Part shown: one piece after another, positions 39,591 through 47,681 of the stretch
How positions within the stretch are numbered: the first letter of the stretch is position 1
How the letters are laid out: each line of letters opens with the position of its first letter
Assembly: GCF_016125515.1 (NCBI RefSeq)
Contig: NZ_WGLO01000010.1
Coordinates: 1-64,000, forward strand
Length of the DNA stretch: 64,000 nucleotides
Origin: Hyphomonas sp.
GTDB taxonomy: Bacteria; Pseudomonadota; Alphaproteobacteria; Caulobacterales; Hyphomonadaceae
Direction of reading: 5' to 3'
Notes under the pieces: model-generated
Databases searched by the model: none
What the model saw: only the letters and a program-made list of their open reading frames with translations
What the model was told of the DNA's origin: nothing
Position numbers and translations under genes: made by a program

Positions 39591-39605
39591 GCCTAAAAAT
39601 TAGGC
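39591..39605. promoter_or_regulatory. Palindrome GCCTAA-AAA-TTAGGC in the glnB/coq4-like intergenic region
   Basis: A perfect 6-bp inverted repeat with a 3-bp spacer, about 130 bp upstream of the glnB ATG and 100 bp upstream of the Coq4-like start. It could be an operator for either divergent gene. No regulator was identified. Confidence 0.35.
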
Positions 39606-39635
39606 AGCGCTTTTAGGGCAGGTTTTCCAAATTAA

Positions 39636-39649
39636 TGACGCCTGCGTCA
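39636..39649. promoter_or_regulatory. Palindrome TGACGC-CT-GCGTCA upstream of the Coq4-like gene
   Basis: A perfect 6-bp inverted repeat with a 2-bp spacer, 57 bp before the preferred ATG of the Coq4-like gene. It has the size and TGAC/GTCA ends typical of TetR/AcrR-type operators. No TetR gene is adjacent, so a regulator would act from elsewhere. Confidence 0.4.
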
Positions 39650-39705
39650 CTTTTCAGTAGGCTGTGTGCGTGATACTCACAGGGGTCAAACCGGAGCTGC
39701 TGCTG

Positions 39706-40500
39706 ATGACCGCTGAAATCTTTGTCCATCCTGAGCGAAAGCCTGCCGCGTTCCGTCCACTCAAGGCATGGGCGCACATGCAGAAGCTGATCGCGGACAA
39801 AGAAGACACTGAGCAGGTTTTCCATATCATCGAGGCGCTGAACGGGCGCTCCTTCGAGCGCAATTTCTGGGCATTTGCCGAGACCCCCGCCGGCAAGCGG
39901 CTGCTGGCTGAGAAACCTTACCTGCCGCCGGTCCTCGACGATCACAGCTGGATCCGCGAGCTGCCGGAAGGCACCGTCGGGCGGGCCTATATCGAGTTCA
40001 TGGAGCGCGAAGGCCTGACCGCGCAGGGCCTCGTCGACGAGAGCGAGAAATACCGCTCAAAGGCCAGCGAGTTCGAAGACGACATGCTGTGGTATGGCAA
40101 CCGCCTGCGCGACACACATGACCTGTTCCATGTTCTGACCGGCTACAACCGGGACGCGCTCGGCGAGGCCTCGCTGCTTGCCTTCACATACAGCCAGCAG
40201 CCCGGGCTCGGCGTGCTCTTCATTTCCTTCATGGGGTGCCGCACGATCGCCAAGCACGCGCCCAAGGGCGCGCGAATCATGGATTGTTTCCGGGAAGGCA
40301 AGCGCAACGGCGCCAAGGCCGGACGCATCATCCAGGAAGACATTATGGCCCTGATGCGTGAACCGCTGGACGTTGCCCGCGCCCGTCTCGGCATCGAGAA
40401 GCCGGTCGTCTACCGCGAAACGCTGAAACTGATGTCGCAGCATGGCTACACGCCCACCCTGCAGCCGCAGGACCTGTCGGCTGAGCCGGTCGCCGCATGA
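39706..40500 (+). CDS. Coq4-family ubiquinone biosynthesis protein
   Basis: 264 residues from the ATG at 39706, which has GGAG ten bases upstream; a GTG at 39664 would add 14 residues. The Coq4 metal-site motif HDxxH-like RDTHDLFHVLTGY is present, as are YGNRLRDTHD and GLGVLFISFM. Eukaryotic Coq4 acts in coenzyme Q assembly and C1 oxidative decarboxylation of the ring. The bacterial homologues are assumed to have a related quinone role. Its stop overlaps the start of the histidine phosphatase (ATGA). Confidence 0.87.
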   Translation: MTAEIFVHPERKPAAFRPLKAWAHMQKLIADKEDTEQVFHIIEALNGRSFERNFWAFAETPAGKRLLAEKPYLPPVLDDHSWIRELPEGTVGRAYIEFMEREGLTAQGLVDESEKYRSKASEFEDDMLWYGNRLRDTHDLFHVLTGYNRDALGEASLLAFTYSQQPGLGVLFISFMGCRTIAKHAPKGARIMDCFREGKRNGAKAGRIIQEDIMALMREPLDVARARLGIEKPVVYRETLKLMSQHGYTPTLQPQDLSAEPVAA

Positions 40501-41036
40501 TCTATCTCATCCGACACGGCGAAGCGGCCGCCGGCTGGGGCGACCATCCCGATCCCGGCCTCAGCGATCTGGGCGCCTGTCAGGCCGAAGCCGTCGCTGA
40601 AATACTCAGCGGCCATGGCATTCAGCGCGTTATCTCAAGTCCCATGCAGCGCTGCCGGGAGACCTCCGCGCCTCTGTCGGCCAAGCTCAGCTTGAGCCCG
40701 GCCATCGCGCCCGAAGTCTCCGAAATCGCAACGCCCGCGAACACGCCTGACCGCGTTGCATGGCTGCGCGCCGTCATGGCCGGTACATGGACCGAAGCGG
40801 GCCCGGACTATGTCGGATGGCGCGCCAATATGGGCGCCTTCGTCAGCGCCCTTCCGGCAGGCACGGCGGTCTTCTCGCACTTTGTTGCGATCAACGCGCT
40901 CTGCGGCCTGCTCGAAGGCGATGACCGTGTCACGGTTTTCCGCCCTGGCCACTGTTCGGTCACCCGGCTGGACATGAAAAACGGCCGTCTGCGCGTCGCA
41001 GAATACGGAAGCGAATCCGCCACCCGCGTGCTATGA
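40497..41036 (+). CDS. Histidine phosphatase superfamily protein (phosphoglycerate mutase-like)
   Basis: 179 residues. The catalytic RHGE (residues 6-9) is at the N-terminus. The second-site arginines are in SSPMQRCRETS, and the distal catalytic histidine is in FSHFVAINALCG. The size fits SixA, CobC or small-molecule phosphatases; the substrate cannot be told. It overlaps the Coq4-like gene by 4 bp and is followed by the NAD(P)HX repair gene after 9 bp, suggesting a three-gene operon. Confidence 0.87.
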   Translation: MIYLIRHGEAAAGWGDHPDPGLSDLGACQAEAVAEILSGHGIQRVISSPMQRCRETSAPLSAKLSLSPAIAPEVSEIATPANTPDRVAWLRAVMAGTWTEAGPDYVGWRANMGAFVSALPAGTAVFSHFVAINALCGLLEGDDRVTVFRPGHCSVTRLDMKNGRLRVAEYGSESATRVL

Positions 41037-41045
41037 GCCGCCCTT

Positions 41046-42488
41046 ATGGGCAGACCAATTCTCACTCCGCAGGAAATGCGCCTCGCTGAGCAGGCGGTTT
41101 TCGATGCCGGCGCCAGCAGTTTCGACGTCATGCAACGCGCCGGTGAGGCGGTCGCGGAATTCGTGCACGCGCATTGGCCGGACGGTGACATCCAGGTTCT
41201 GTGCGGGCCGGGAGGAAATGGCGGCGACGGCTTCATAGCCGCAGCAGGCCTCGCCAAGCGCTGGCGCAAGGTCACCGTGTTCTGCGCCGTACCGGTGGGC
41301 GACCTGAAGGGTGACGCTGCCAAGGCCGCCGCGCTATGGGACGGCCCGGTCGGCACGCTGGAAGAGGCGCTCACCGCGCCGCACGAACTGGTCCTCGATG
41401 CACTTTATGGCGGCGGCCTGTCGCGTCCACTTGAAGGCGCCGCTGCGGCGCTCGCTGCGCGGCCCGGCCGGGTGATCTCGGTCGATGTGCCTTCCGGCAT
41501 CGACGGGTTCACCGCCCGGCCGCTCGGTCCATGTTTCCGCGCCGAAGGCACGCTCACCTTTGCGGCGCTTCGGCCCGCCCACGTCTTGTTGCCCGGCGCG
41601 GCCTATTGCGGCGTGGTGATGGTGGCCGACATCGGCATTCCGGCGGCCACGCGCGCGGTCGAGAACAGTCCGGCGCTCTGGGCGGCGGGCATGCCGCAAC
41701 CGGGGCAGGGCGACTACAAGCACCGGCGCGGCCATCTCAAGGTCGTCAGTGGCGGGATGAGTTCCACCGGCGCGGCGCGCCTTGCCGCCCGCGCGGGCCT
41801 GCGCGCCGGGGCCGGCCTCGTCACGCTGCTATCGCCGCCCTCGGCCCTGATGGTGAACGCCGCACACCTCACGGCCATCATGCTATCGTCCGTAGACGGA
41901 CCGGACGAACTCGCCGAAGCGGCGAAGGCCGCCACCGTCGCCGTGATCGGGCCGGCAGCCGGCGTCACGCCGCAAACGCGCGCCAATGTTGAAGTGCTGC
42001 TGAGCTCCCCTGCACGCTGCGTGCTGGATGCCGACGCGCTCACGGTCTGCGCCGACAACCCGGAAGCGCTCTTCGCCCGGCTGCGCCCCGGCGATGTGCT
42101 GACGCCGCATACCGGCGAATTCGAGCGCCTCTTCGGAGATCTGCTCTCCACAGCGCCCAACAAGATCGAAGCCGGACGTCAGGCCGCCGCGCGGGCGGGA
42201 TGCATCGTGCTGCTGAAGGGCGCCGACACCGTAATCGCCCAGCCGGATGGTCAGGTCGTCGTTAACACGCATGCTACCCGCTGGCTCGCTACGGCCGGTT
42301 CGGGCGATGTGCTGGCGGGCATTCTCGCCGGCCTGATGACGCAAGGCGTCGACAGTTTTGTCGCCGCCGCCATGGCCGCCTGGATCCACGGCGAAGCGGG
42401 CCGCCGCGTTGGCGCGGGCCTCGTCGCCGAAGACCTGGAAATGCACCTTCCCGACATCCTGAGCGCCCTGCATGGGGAAATGGGGTAG
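41046..42488 (+). CDS. nnr: Bifunctional NAD(P)H-hydrate epimerase / ADP-dependent NAD(P)H-hydrate dehydratase
   Basis: 480 residues. The YjeF_N epimerase domain (residues ~1-210) has QAVFDAGASSFDVMQRAG, GPGGNGGDGFIAA and VDVPSGIDG. The ribokinase-like dehydratase domain (about 220-480) has the KHRRGHLKVV start, TPHTGEFERLF and ATAGSGDVLAGILAGL. It repairs hydrated NAD(P)H. It is last in the Coq4-like operon and ends just before a tRNA gene on the other strand. Confidence 0.94.
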   Translation: MGRPILTPQEMRLAEQAVFDAGASSFDVMQRAGEAVAEFVHAHWPDGDIQVLCGPGGNGGDGFIAAAGLAKRWRKVTVFCAVPVGDLKGDAAKAAALWDGPVGTLEEALTAPHELVLDALYGGGLSRPLEGAAAALAARPGRVISVDVPSGIDGFTARPLGPCFRAEGTLTFAALRPAHVLLPGAAYCGVVMVADIGIPAATRAVENSPALWAAGMPQPGQGDYKHRRGHLKVVSGGMSSTGAARLAARAGLRAGAGLVTLLSPPSALMVNAAHLTAIMLSSVDGPDELAEAAKAATVAVIGPAAGVTPQTRANVEVLLSSPARCVLDADALTVCADNPEALFARLRPGDVLTPHTGEFERLFGDLLSTAPNKIEAGRQAAARAGCIVLLKGADTVIAQPDGQVVVNTHATRWLATAGSGDVLAGILAGLMTQGVDSFVAAAMAAWIHGEAGRRVGAGLVAEDLEMHLPDILSALHGEMG

Positions 42489-42497
42489 GGCGAAGCC

Positions 42498-42582
42498 TGG
42501 TGCGGATGAGAGGACTCGAACCTCCACGCCTTGCGGCGCTGGAACCTAAATCCAGTGCGTCTACCAATTCCGCCACATCCGC
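42498..42582 (-). tRNA. tRNA-Leu (anticodon UAG)
   Basis: Reading the minus strand, a perfect 7-bp acceptor stem GCGGATG/CATCCGC closes a cloverleaf. It has a D arm, an anticodon stem CTGGA/TCCAG with loop TTTAGGT (anticodon at 42546-42548), a long class II variable arm (CGCCGCAAGGCG region) typical of Leu, a GTTCGAGTCC T-arm and discriminator A at 42501. The CCA end is encoded (42498-42500). It decodes CUA and, by wobble, other CUN codons. Confidence 0.95.
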
Positions 42583-42787
42583 GTTCCGCCCGCCTCATAC
42601 GCGAGGGCTCCGCCGGGGGCAATCGCCTGCTGTAACAGGGGTGGCCGGGGCCACTGCACTCGCCCGTCACGCGGCGTGGACAGGGCCGTCCCCATATGAC
42701 ATAAGCCGCCGCTTCAGGCAGGATTTAGCGTGTCCGGGGCCCCCAGCGGCACCCCCGGTCATGCCTTCATTGACGAAAGAAGTGAAC

Positions 42788-44125
42788 ATGGAAGTCACTC
42801 AGACCAAGGCAGAAGGTCTCAGCCGCACTTTTGCAGTGACGGTTACCGCCGGCGAGCTGCAAGCGAAATTGAACCAGCGGATCGAGGAAATCCGTCCCAC
42901 CATGCGCCTCAAGGGCTTCCGCCCGGGCAAGGTGCCGGCGGCCCACGTGCGCAAGATGTACGGCCGCGACCTGATGGGCGAGCTGATCGACAAGCTGGTC
43001 AACGAGACCAACCAGAAAGCCCTCCAGGACAGCGACCTGCGCCCCGCCGGCCAGCCGAACGTCCATATGGAAGGCGACATCGAGAAAGTCGTGAAAGGCG
43101 AGGCTGACCTCTCCTACCACATGCACGTCGATGTGATGCCCGAGTTCACCCCCGTCGCGGCCGACAGCCTGACGATCGCGCGCCCGGTCGCGGAAGTCAC
43201 CGATGAGCAGATCGACGAGTCGCTGGCTCGCATCGCCGGCCAGAACACCCAGTACGAGCCCCGCGCCAAGACCGCCAAAGCGAAGGATGGCGACGCCGTC
43301 GTGATCGATTTCGTCGGCAAGATCGACGGCGAAGCCTTCGAAGGCGGCTCGGCAGAGCAGCAATCGGTCGTGCTCGGCGCCAACCGCTTCATCCCCGGCT
43401 TCGAAGAGCAGCTTCTGGGCGTCAAAGCGGGCGAAGAGAAGGATCTCAACGTCTCCTTCCCGGAAGACTATCCGGCTGCCAACCTAGCCGGCAAAGCCGC
43501 TGTCTTCGAAGTGAAGGTGCACGAAGTGCGCGCACCGAAAACGCCTGAAATCGACGACGAGTTCGCCAAGGGCCTCGGCCTCGAGAGCCTCGAACAGCTG
43601 CGCGGCCTGGTGAAAGACCAGCTCTCCGCCGAGCACGCGAACGCCTCGCGCTCGAAAGCCAAGCGCGACCTGCTCGACAAGCTGGATGCGGCGCACGACT
43701 TCGATCTGCCGCCGGGCATGGTGGAGATGGAATTCAACCAGATCTGGCAGCAGCTGCAGGCCGAAATGGATGCCGGCCGCGTCACCCCGGAAGACAAAGA
43801 GAAGCCGGAAGACGAACTGAAAGCCGAATACCGCAAGATCGCCGAGCGCCGCGTGCGCCTTGGCCTCGTCCTGGCCGAAATGGGCCGGATCGCGGACGTC
43901 CGCATCACCGAACAGGAAGTCAACCAGGCCCTGATCCGCGAAGCCCGCCAGTATCCGGGCCAGGAGCGGGAAGTGGTGCAGTTCTTCCAGAAGAACCCGA
44001 ACGCCATGGCCCAGCTGCGCGCGCCGATCTACGAGGACAAGGTCGTCGACCACATCCTCTCGGTGGCCAAGGTCGAGGACACGGCGGTTTCGCGCGACGA
44101 CCTCTTCAAGGAAGACGACGCTTAA
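42788..44125 (+). CDS. tig: Trigger factor (ribosome-associated chaperone and peptidyl-prolyl isomerase)
   Basis: 445 residues from the ATG at 42788; an ATG at 42761 would add nine. The N-terminal ribosome-binding domain has the signature GFRPGKVP. An FKBP-type PPIase domain lies at about residues 155-245 (GDAVVIDFVGKIDGEAFEGG). A long C-terminal chaperone domain follows. It shields nascent chains at the ribosome exit. The tail is acidic. A terminator follows. Confidence 0.97.
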   Translation: MEVTQTKAEGLSRTFAVTVTAGELQAKLNQRIEEIRPTMRLKGFRPGKVPAAHVRKMYGRDLMGELIDKLVNETNQKALQDSDLRPAGQPNVHMEGDIEKVVKGEADLSYHMHVDVMPEFTPVAADSLTIARPVAEVTDEQIDESLARIAGQNTQYEPRAKTAKAKDGDAVVIDFVGKIDGEAFEGGSAEQQSVVLGANRFIPGFEEQLLGVKAGEEKDLNVSFPEDYPAANLAGKAAVFEVKVHEVRAPKTPEIDDEFAKGLGLESLEQLRGLVKDQLSAEHANASRSKAKRDLLDKLDAAHDFDLPPGMVEMEFNQIWQQLQAEMDAGRVTPEDKEKPEDELKAEYRKIAERRVRLGLVLAEMGRIADVRITEQEVNQALIREARQYPGQEREVVQFFQKNPNAMAQLRAPIYEDKVVDHILSVAKVEDTAVSRDDLFKEDDA

Positions 44126-44150
44126 GCCTTGCAATTCTTGCAGATTACAG

Positions 44151-44182
44151 AGCCGGCCGGAGAAATCCTGGCCGGCTTTTTC
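44151..44182 (+). terminator. Rho-independent terminator of tig
   Basis: Stem AGCCGGCC (44151-44158) / GGCCGGCT (44170-44177) with an 11-nt loop, followed by TTTTC. It lies 26 bp past the trigger factor stop. Confidence 0.88.
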
Positions 44183-44280
44183 TTGTGCGGTAACAGCTGG
44201 GTCGGCGGCTTGGTAAACGGATATTAACCCCCTTCGCCGAGGTTTCGCGGGTAATTCGAATCTGAGGATAGAGCCCGCCC

Positions 44281-45444
44281 ATGACGGTCCAGAGCATTCG
44301 CCCGCAACTGACTGAGGACGATATCCTTCGCCTGATGCGCGGGGAAACGCCGGAGCAGCGCGCTTCGGTCGCCCATCGCCTGTGCCGCCGCATTGCGCTG
44401 GACGTGCTCAGCGACCGCGAGAAGGCCTTTGCCGACGAGATCATCGGCATCCTGGCTGAAGACGCCGCCGACCTGGTTCGCCGGACCCTCGCCGTCACGC
44501 TGCGCAGCTCGCCAGTGCTGCCGCGCGAGGTGGCGCTGAAGCTTGCCCGCGACATCGAGGCCGTCTCGATTCCACTTCTTCAGGATTCGCCTGTCTTCAC
44601 AGATGAAGACCTCGTCGAGCTCGTGCTGTCAGTCACCGCCGCGAAACAGGCCGCCATCGCCAGCCGCGAGTCGGTGTCGATCATGGTTTCGGAAGTCATC
44701 ACCGAGCATGGCGCCGTCGAGGCTGTCCGCGCGCTCGCGACCAACAGCGGCGCCGAATGGACCGACAAGGCCTTCGACGACACGCTCCGCCGGTTCGGCG
44801 GCGACGAGATCGTCCAGGCAGGCCTGATCAAGCGCGACTTCATCCCGACCCATATTGCCGAGAAGATGGTTTCGCTGGTCTCCGGCCAGCTGTTCGACAT
44901 CCTGGTGAACCGTCACGAACTTCCGGCCCAGCTCGCCATCGATCTTGCCGCCAGCGCCCGCGAGCGCGCGACGATCGATCTGGTGGAACAGGCCGGGCGC
45001 ACCAACGACCTGCCGCGTTTCGTCTCGCAGCTGAACCTCAACGGCCGACTGTCCAATTCACTGATCATGCGCGCGCTTTGCTGCGGTCAGATGCGGTTTG
45101 TGGAGCACGCCCTGTCGGAGTTGTCGGGCGTCGCGCACCAGCGCGTGTGGCTGATGATCCACGATGCCGGCCCGCTTGGCCTCCAGGCGGTGTTCGACCG
45201 TGCCGGTCTGCCGCGCAAGATGCTGCCAGCCTTCAAGGCCGCTGTCACGGTGTTCCACGAGACGCAACATGATGGCGGTCCGAACGACCGCGCAAGGTTC
45301 CGTGCACGGATGATCGAACGCGTTCTGACGCAGTTCCAGGCCATCCCGAAGGACGACCTGGACTACTTGCTCGACAAGCTGGATTATTATTCGGAGATGG
45401 CGTCGCGCGACGACGCGGTCGCCGAAGACACCGACGCGGCCTGA
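44281..45444 (+). CDS. DUF2336 domain-containing protein
   Basis: 387 residues, all helical in appearance, with DUF2336-type repeats (LRRTLAVTLRSSPVLPREVALKLARD; IVQAGLIKRDFIPTHIAEKMVSLV). No membrane segment or signal. This family is largely restricted to alphaproteobacteria and has no established biochemical activity. The acidic C-terminus (DDAVAEDTDAA) is notable. It has its own promoter region (44183-44280) with TTAA-rich sequence and faces a degenerate EAL protein whose gene ends 3 bp away. Confidence 0.85.
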   Translation: MTVQSIRPQLTEDDILRLMRGETPEQRASVAHRLCRRIALDVLSDREKAFADEIIGILAEDAADLVRRTLAVTLRSSPVLPREVALKLARDIEAVSIPLLQDSPVFTDEDLVELVLSVTAAKQAAIASRESVSIMVSEVITEHGAVEAVRALATNSGAEWTDKAFDDTLRRFGGDEIVQAGLIKRDFIPTHIAEKMVSLVSGQLFDILVNRHELPAQLAIDLAASARERATIDLVEQAGRTNDLPRFVSQLNLNGRLSNSLIMRALCCGQMRFVEHALSELSGVAHQRVWLMIHDAGPLGLQAVFDRAGLPRKMLPAFKAAVTVFHETQHDGGPNDRARFRARMIERVLTQFQAIPKDDLDYLLDKLDYYSEMASRDDAVAEDTDAA

Positions 45445-45447
45445 GGC

Positions 45448-46131
45448 TCAGGCGTCGGACTGCGGCGCAACGCCGCCGGCAACGCCCAAGTCCTCCAGGA
45501 ACTCGCCATCGCGCCATCCGGCATGATCGGCCACCACGAGGATGCCCGACGCTTTGGCGGCCTGGGTCACGTCCACCAGATCCTCACATTCGGACAGAGC
45601 AGCTGCATCGACGCGGATCGTGTCGATCAGGATACGGAGGCTCTCGCTCAGCGGCGTCTGCCAGGAGTAGCGCATGTCGATGCCCACGCGGAAACCGACG
45701 CGGCGCAGGCGAGCCACGCGCGATGTGGCATCGGCGGGATCGCCGGCAAACGCAGCGTCCGAGAACATCAGGCAGAATTCCTGTTGGCACAGGATCGTGC
45801 GGCGCACGGCGTTGTCACACAGGAGGGCCGTGTCAGGGTCGGCCAGCGCCGCCATCGGTGCGGCCACAAGGATCGGGCGCTGCGACAGGGATTCGGCGCA
45901 GGCGGCGCTCGCGACGCGCTCCAGCCGGCCGGCCATCCAGCGCGCGGCGCTCAGCGGTTCATTGTCATTGCAGGCGGGCCCGAACGACACGCGCTCTTCG
46001 AATTCCATAGGCTCGTCAGCCAGCAGGCCGAGCGAATCGCCGGCAACAAGGTGCATCACGGACTTGAATCGGACCGCGGGAGCATTGGGCTTGCGGACAA
46101 GGCTCGTGTTCGGGCGGGGGAAGGGGCGCAT
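45448..46131 (-). CDS. Degenerate EAL-like domain protein (probably catalytically inactive)
   Basis: 227 residues from the ATG at 46131, which has AGGA upstream; an extension to 46248 would run into the NUDIX start. The C-terminal half follows the EAL phosphodiesterase pattern: a lineage of ...FCLMFSDAAF, RLRRVGFRVGIDM (normally GxxxALDDFG), IDTIRVDAAAL (normally IDxIKID) and ASGILVVADHAG (normally LGxxVVAEGVE). The metal-binding DD, AEG and N-terminal EAL residues are absent, so c-di-GMP cleavage is not expected. It may bind c-di-GMP or a protein. Its assignment rests on pattern, not search. Confidence 0.6.
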   Translation of the reverse strand: MRPFPRPNTSLVRKPNAPAVRFKSVMHLVAGDSLGLLADEPMEFEERVSFGPACNDNEPLSAARWMAGRLERVASAACAESLSQRPILVAAPMAALADPDTALLCDNAVRRTILCQQEFCLMFSDAAFAGDPADATSRVARLRRVGFRVGIDMRYSWQTPLSESLRILIDTIRVDAAALSECEDLVDVTQAAKASGILVVADHAGWRDGEFLEDLGVAGGVAPQSDA

Positions 46132-46246
46132 CCGGTTTCCTTTTTGCGTCTCATGACTGGCTCTTGCCTTCCCTAACGGCTGGAGTTGAAGATCACGCGC
46201 AGGCAACGGGCAAGATTTCCCGGAAATTTTAAGGATTTTGGCCACC

Positions 46247-47053
46247 ATGACGAAGCCTCCTCCGTCTGAACCCCGTCTTTCCGCGACGATTCTACTGCTG
46301 CGCGATGCGGCGCCCCATCCCGAAGTGCTGATGGTGAAGCGCCATTACGAGATTGATTTTGCCGCCGGCGCGCTCGTGTTTCCGGGTGGCAAGGCGGCGC
46401 CTGCGGATGCCAGTCCCGATTGGGACGACTGGACGGATGGCGATTTTGGCCCGGTCCAGCAGGACGCCCGTATCGCCGCCATCCGCGAAGCGTATGAGGA
46501 ATCCGGTCTGCTCCTTGCGCGTCCCCGCAGCGCGCGCGGCACTGGCGCCACGCTGGTCGGCGCAGACATGGCCGAGAAGCTCGCGCCCTTCCGAAGCGCG
46601 GTCGACAGGGGCGAGCAGTCCTTCCTCGAGCTCATGAAGGAAAACGACCTGGTGCTCGCGCTCGACAGCCTCGTGCACTTCGGCCACTGGATCACGCCGG
46701 AAATGATGCCGAAACGTTTCGATACGCATTTCTACATCGCACCCGCTCCGGAATGGCAGATTGCTGCCCATGACGGCCGCGAGACGACGGATGCGGTCTG
46801 GGTGGCAGCCAATGATGCGCTGCAACAGGAGCGCGATGGCACTGCAACCATCATCTTCCCGACACGGATGAACCTCGTGAAACTCGCCCGCGCGACGTCA
46901 GTGGCCATGGCGATGGAAACCTTCGGGGCAGAGCCCGTGGTCAGCGTTTTGCCGAAAGTCGGGAAGACGGCGGACGGTCAGGCGTGCCTGCATATTCCGG
47001 AGGAAGCCGGCTATGGCCAGACCGAGGAACTCCTGTCGCGCGTCAACGTCTGA
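46247..47053 (+). CDS. NUDIX hydrolase
   Basis: 268 residues from the ATG at 46247; AAGGA lies 12 bases upstream, and a TTG at 46238 is too close to it. The Nudix box is split by an insertion, with FPGGKAAPAD before and REAYEESGLLL after, as in NUDT7/NUDT19-like CoA- or nucleotide-diphosphate hydrolases. The long C-terminal part (FDTHFYIAPAPEW, FPTRMNLVKLA) also matches that group. It would cleave a nucleoside diphosphate linked to another group; the substrate is unknown. It is divergent from the EAL-like gene. Confidence 0.88.
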   Translation: MTKPPPSEPRLSATILLLRDAAPHPEVLMVKRHYEIDFAAGALVFPGGKAAPADASPDWDDWTDGDFGPVQQDARIAAIREAYEESGLLLARPRSARGTGATLVGADMAEKLAPFRSAVDRGEQSFLELMKENDLVLALDSLVHFGHWITPEMMPKRFDTHFYIAPAPEWQIAAHDGRETTDAVWVAANDALQQERDGTATIIFPTRMNLVKLARATSVAMAMETFGAEPVVSVLPKVGKTADGQACLHIPEEAGYGQTEELLSRVNV

Positions 47054-47602
47054 TCAGGCGCGCTGCGCCGTGCGGGCTGCCACGCGGCGCTCCAGCGCGT
47101 CGCACACGGCATCGGCCACCGAATGGCTCGCATCACCTGCCGGACCCGCCGCAATGGCGGCGCGGCAGGCTTCGACGTGCAGATTGATCAGCGGGCCATT
47201 CTCGCCAGGTGCGGTCTGCGACAGCAATGTGCACAGCGAGCGGCTGAGGCGTGAAACGGCCGGAAAACCGTAAGACGGTGCGGCGCCGGTGATGTTGTGG
47301 GCGGCGGTGTAGAGACGGCGATATTCTTCGGCGGTCGCTTCGGGCTTCTGCGCTTCGGCCCAGGTGTCGCGCAGCGCTTCGAGGTCGCGGCGCATCCAGG
47401 CTTCGAACTGTTCCGACAGGCCATCAATGGCCTGCTCGGCATCGCTCGCCAGCGAATCGGCTTCGTCATCCGAAATGGGCGCGGCGTAGCCAGGCGCTGC
47501 GGTCTTGATGACCCGCGAAATGTCCGGAGTCGGCAGAGTCTGGTTGTTTAGCAGGTTCTTTGACGCCGACTGGGTCGCCTTGGAAAACAATTTTCTAAGC
47601 AT
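47054..47602 (-). CDS. Hpt (histidine phosphotransfer) domain protein
   Basis: 182 residues. The C-terminal half forms a helical bundle with a candidate phospho-accepting histidine in LYTAAHNITGAAPSYGF, the usual Hpt pattern H-x-x-x-G-x-x-x-x-x-G. An acidic, Ala-rich middle segment precedes it. No kinase or receiver domain is fused or adjacent, so it would work with an unlinked phosphorelay. TTAACC-like sequence upstream hints at cell-cycle control but does not match a full CtrA box. Its stop abuts the NUDIX gene stop. Confidence 0.72.
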   Translation of the reverse strand: MLRKLFSKATQSASKNLLNNQTLPTPDISRVIKTAAPGYAAPISDDEADSLASDAEQAIDGLSEQFEAWMRRDLEALRDTWAEAQKPEATAEEYRRLYTAAHNITGAAPSYGFPAVSRLSRSLCTLLSQTAPGENGPLINLHVEACRAAIAAGPAGDASHSVADAVCDALERRVAARTAQRA

Positions 47603-47681
47603 GCTTCAGACCTTGCAACTGAGGCCTGAAAGCTAAGGTTCAACGGTTAACATTAAACTGACGCAAGATCCGCCGCAGACC

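Noticed and set aside
44222-44238. CtrA-like box (GTAA-N7-TTAA) upstream of the DUF2336 gene
   Set aside because: Only one half matches TTAA fully; too weak without genome-wide scoring.
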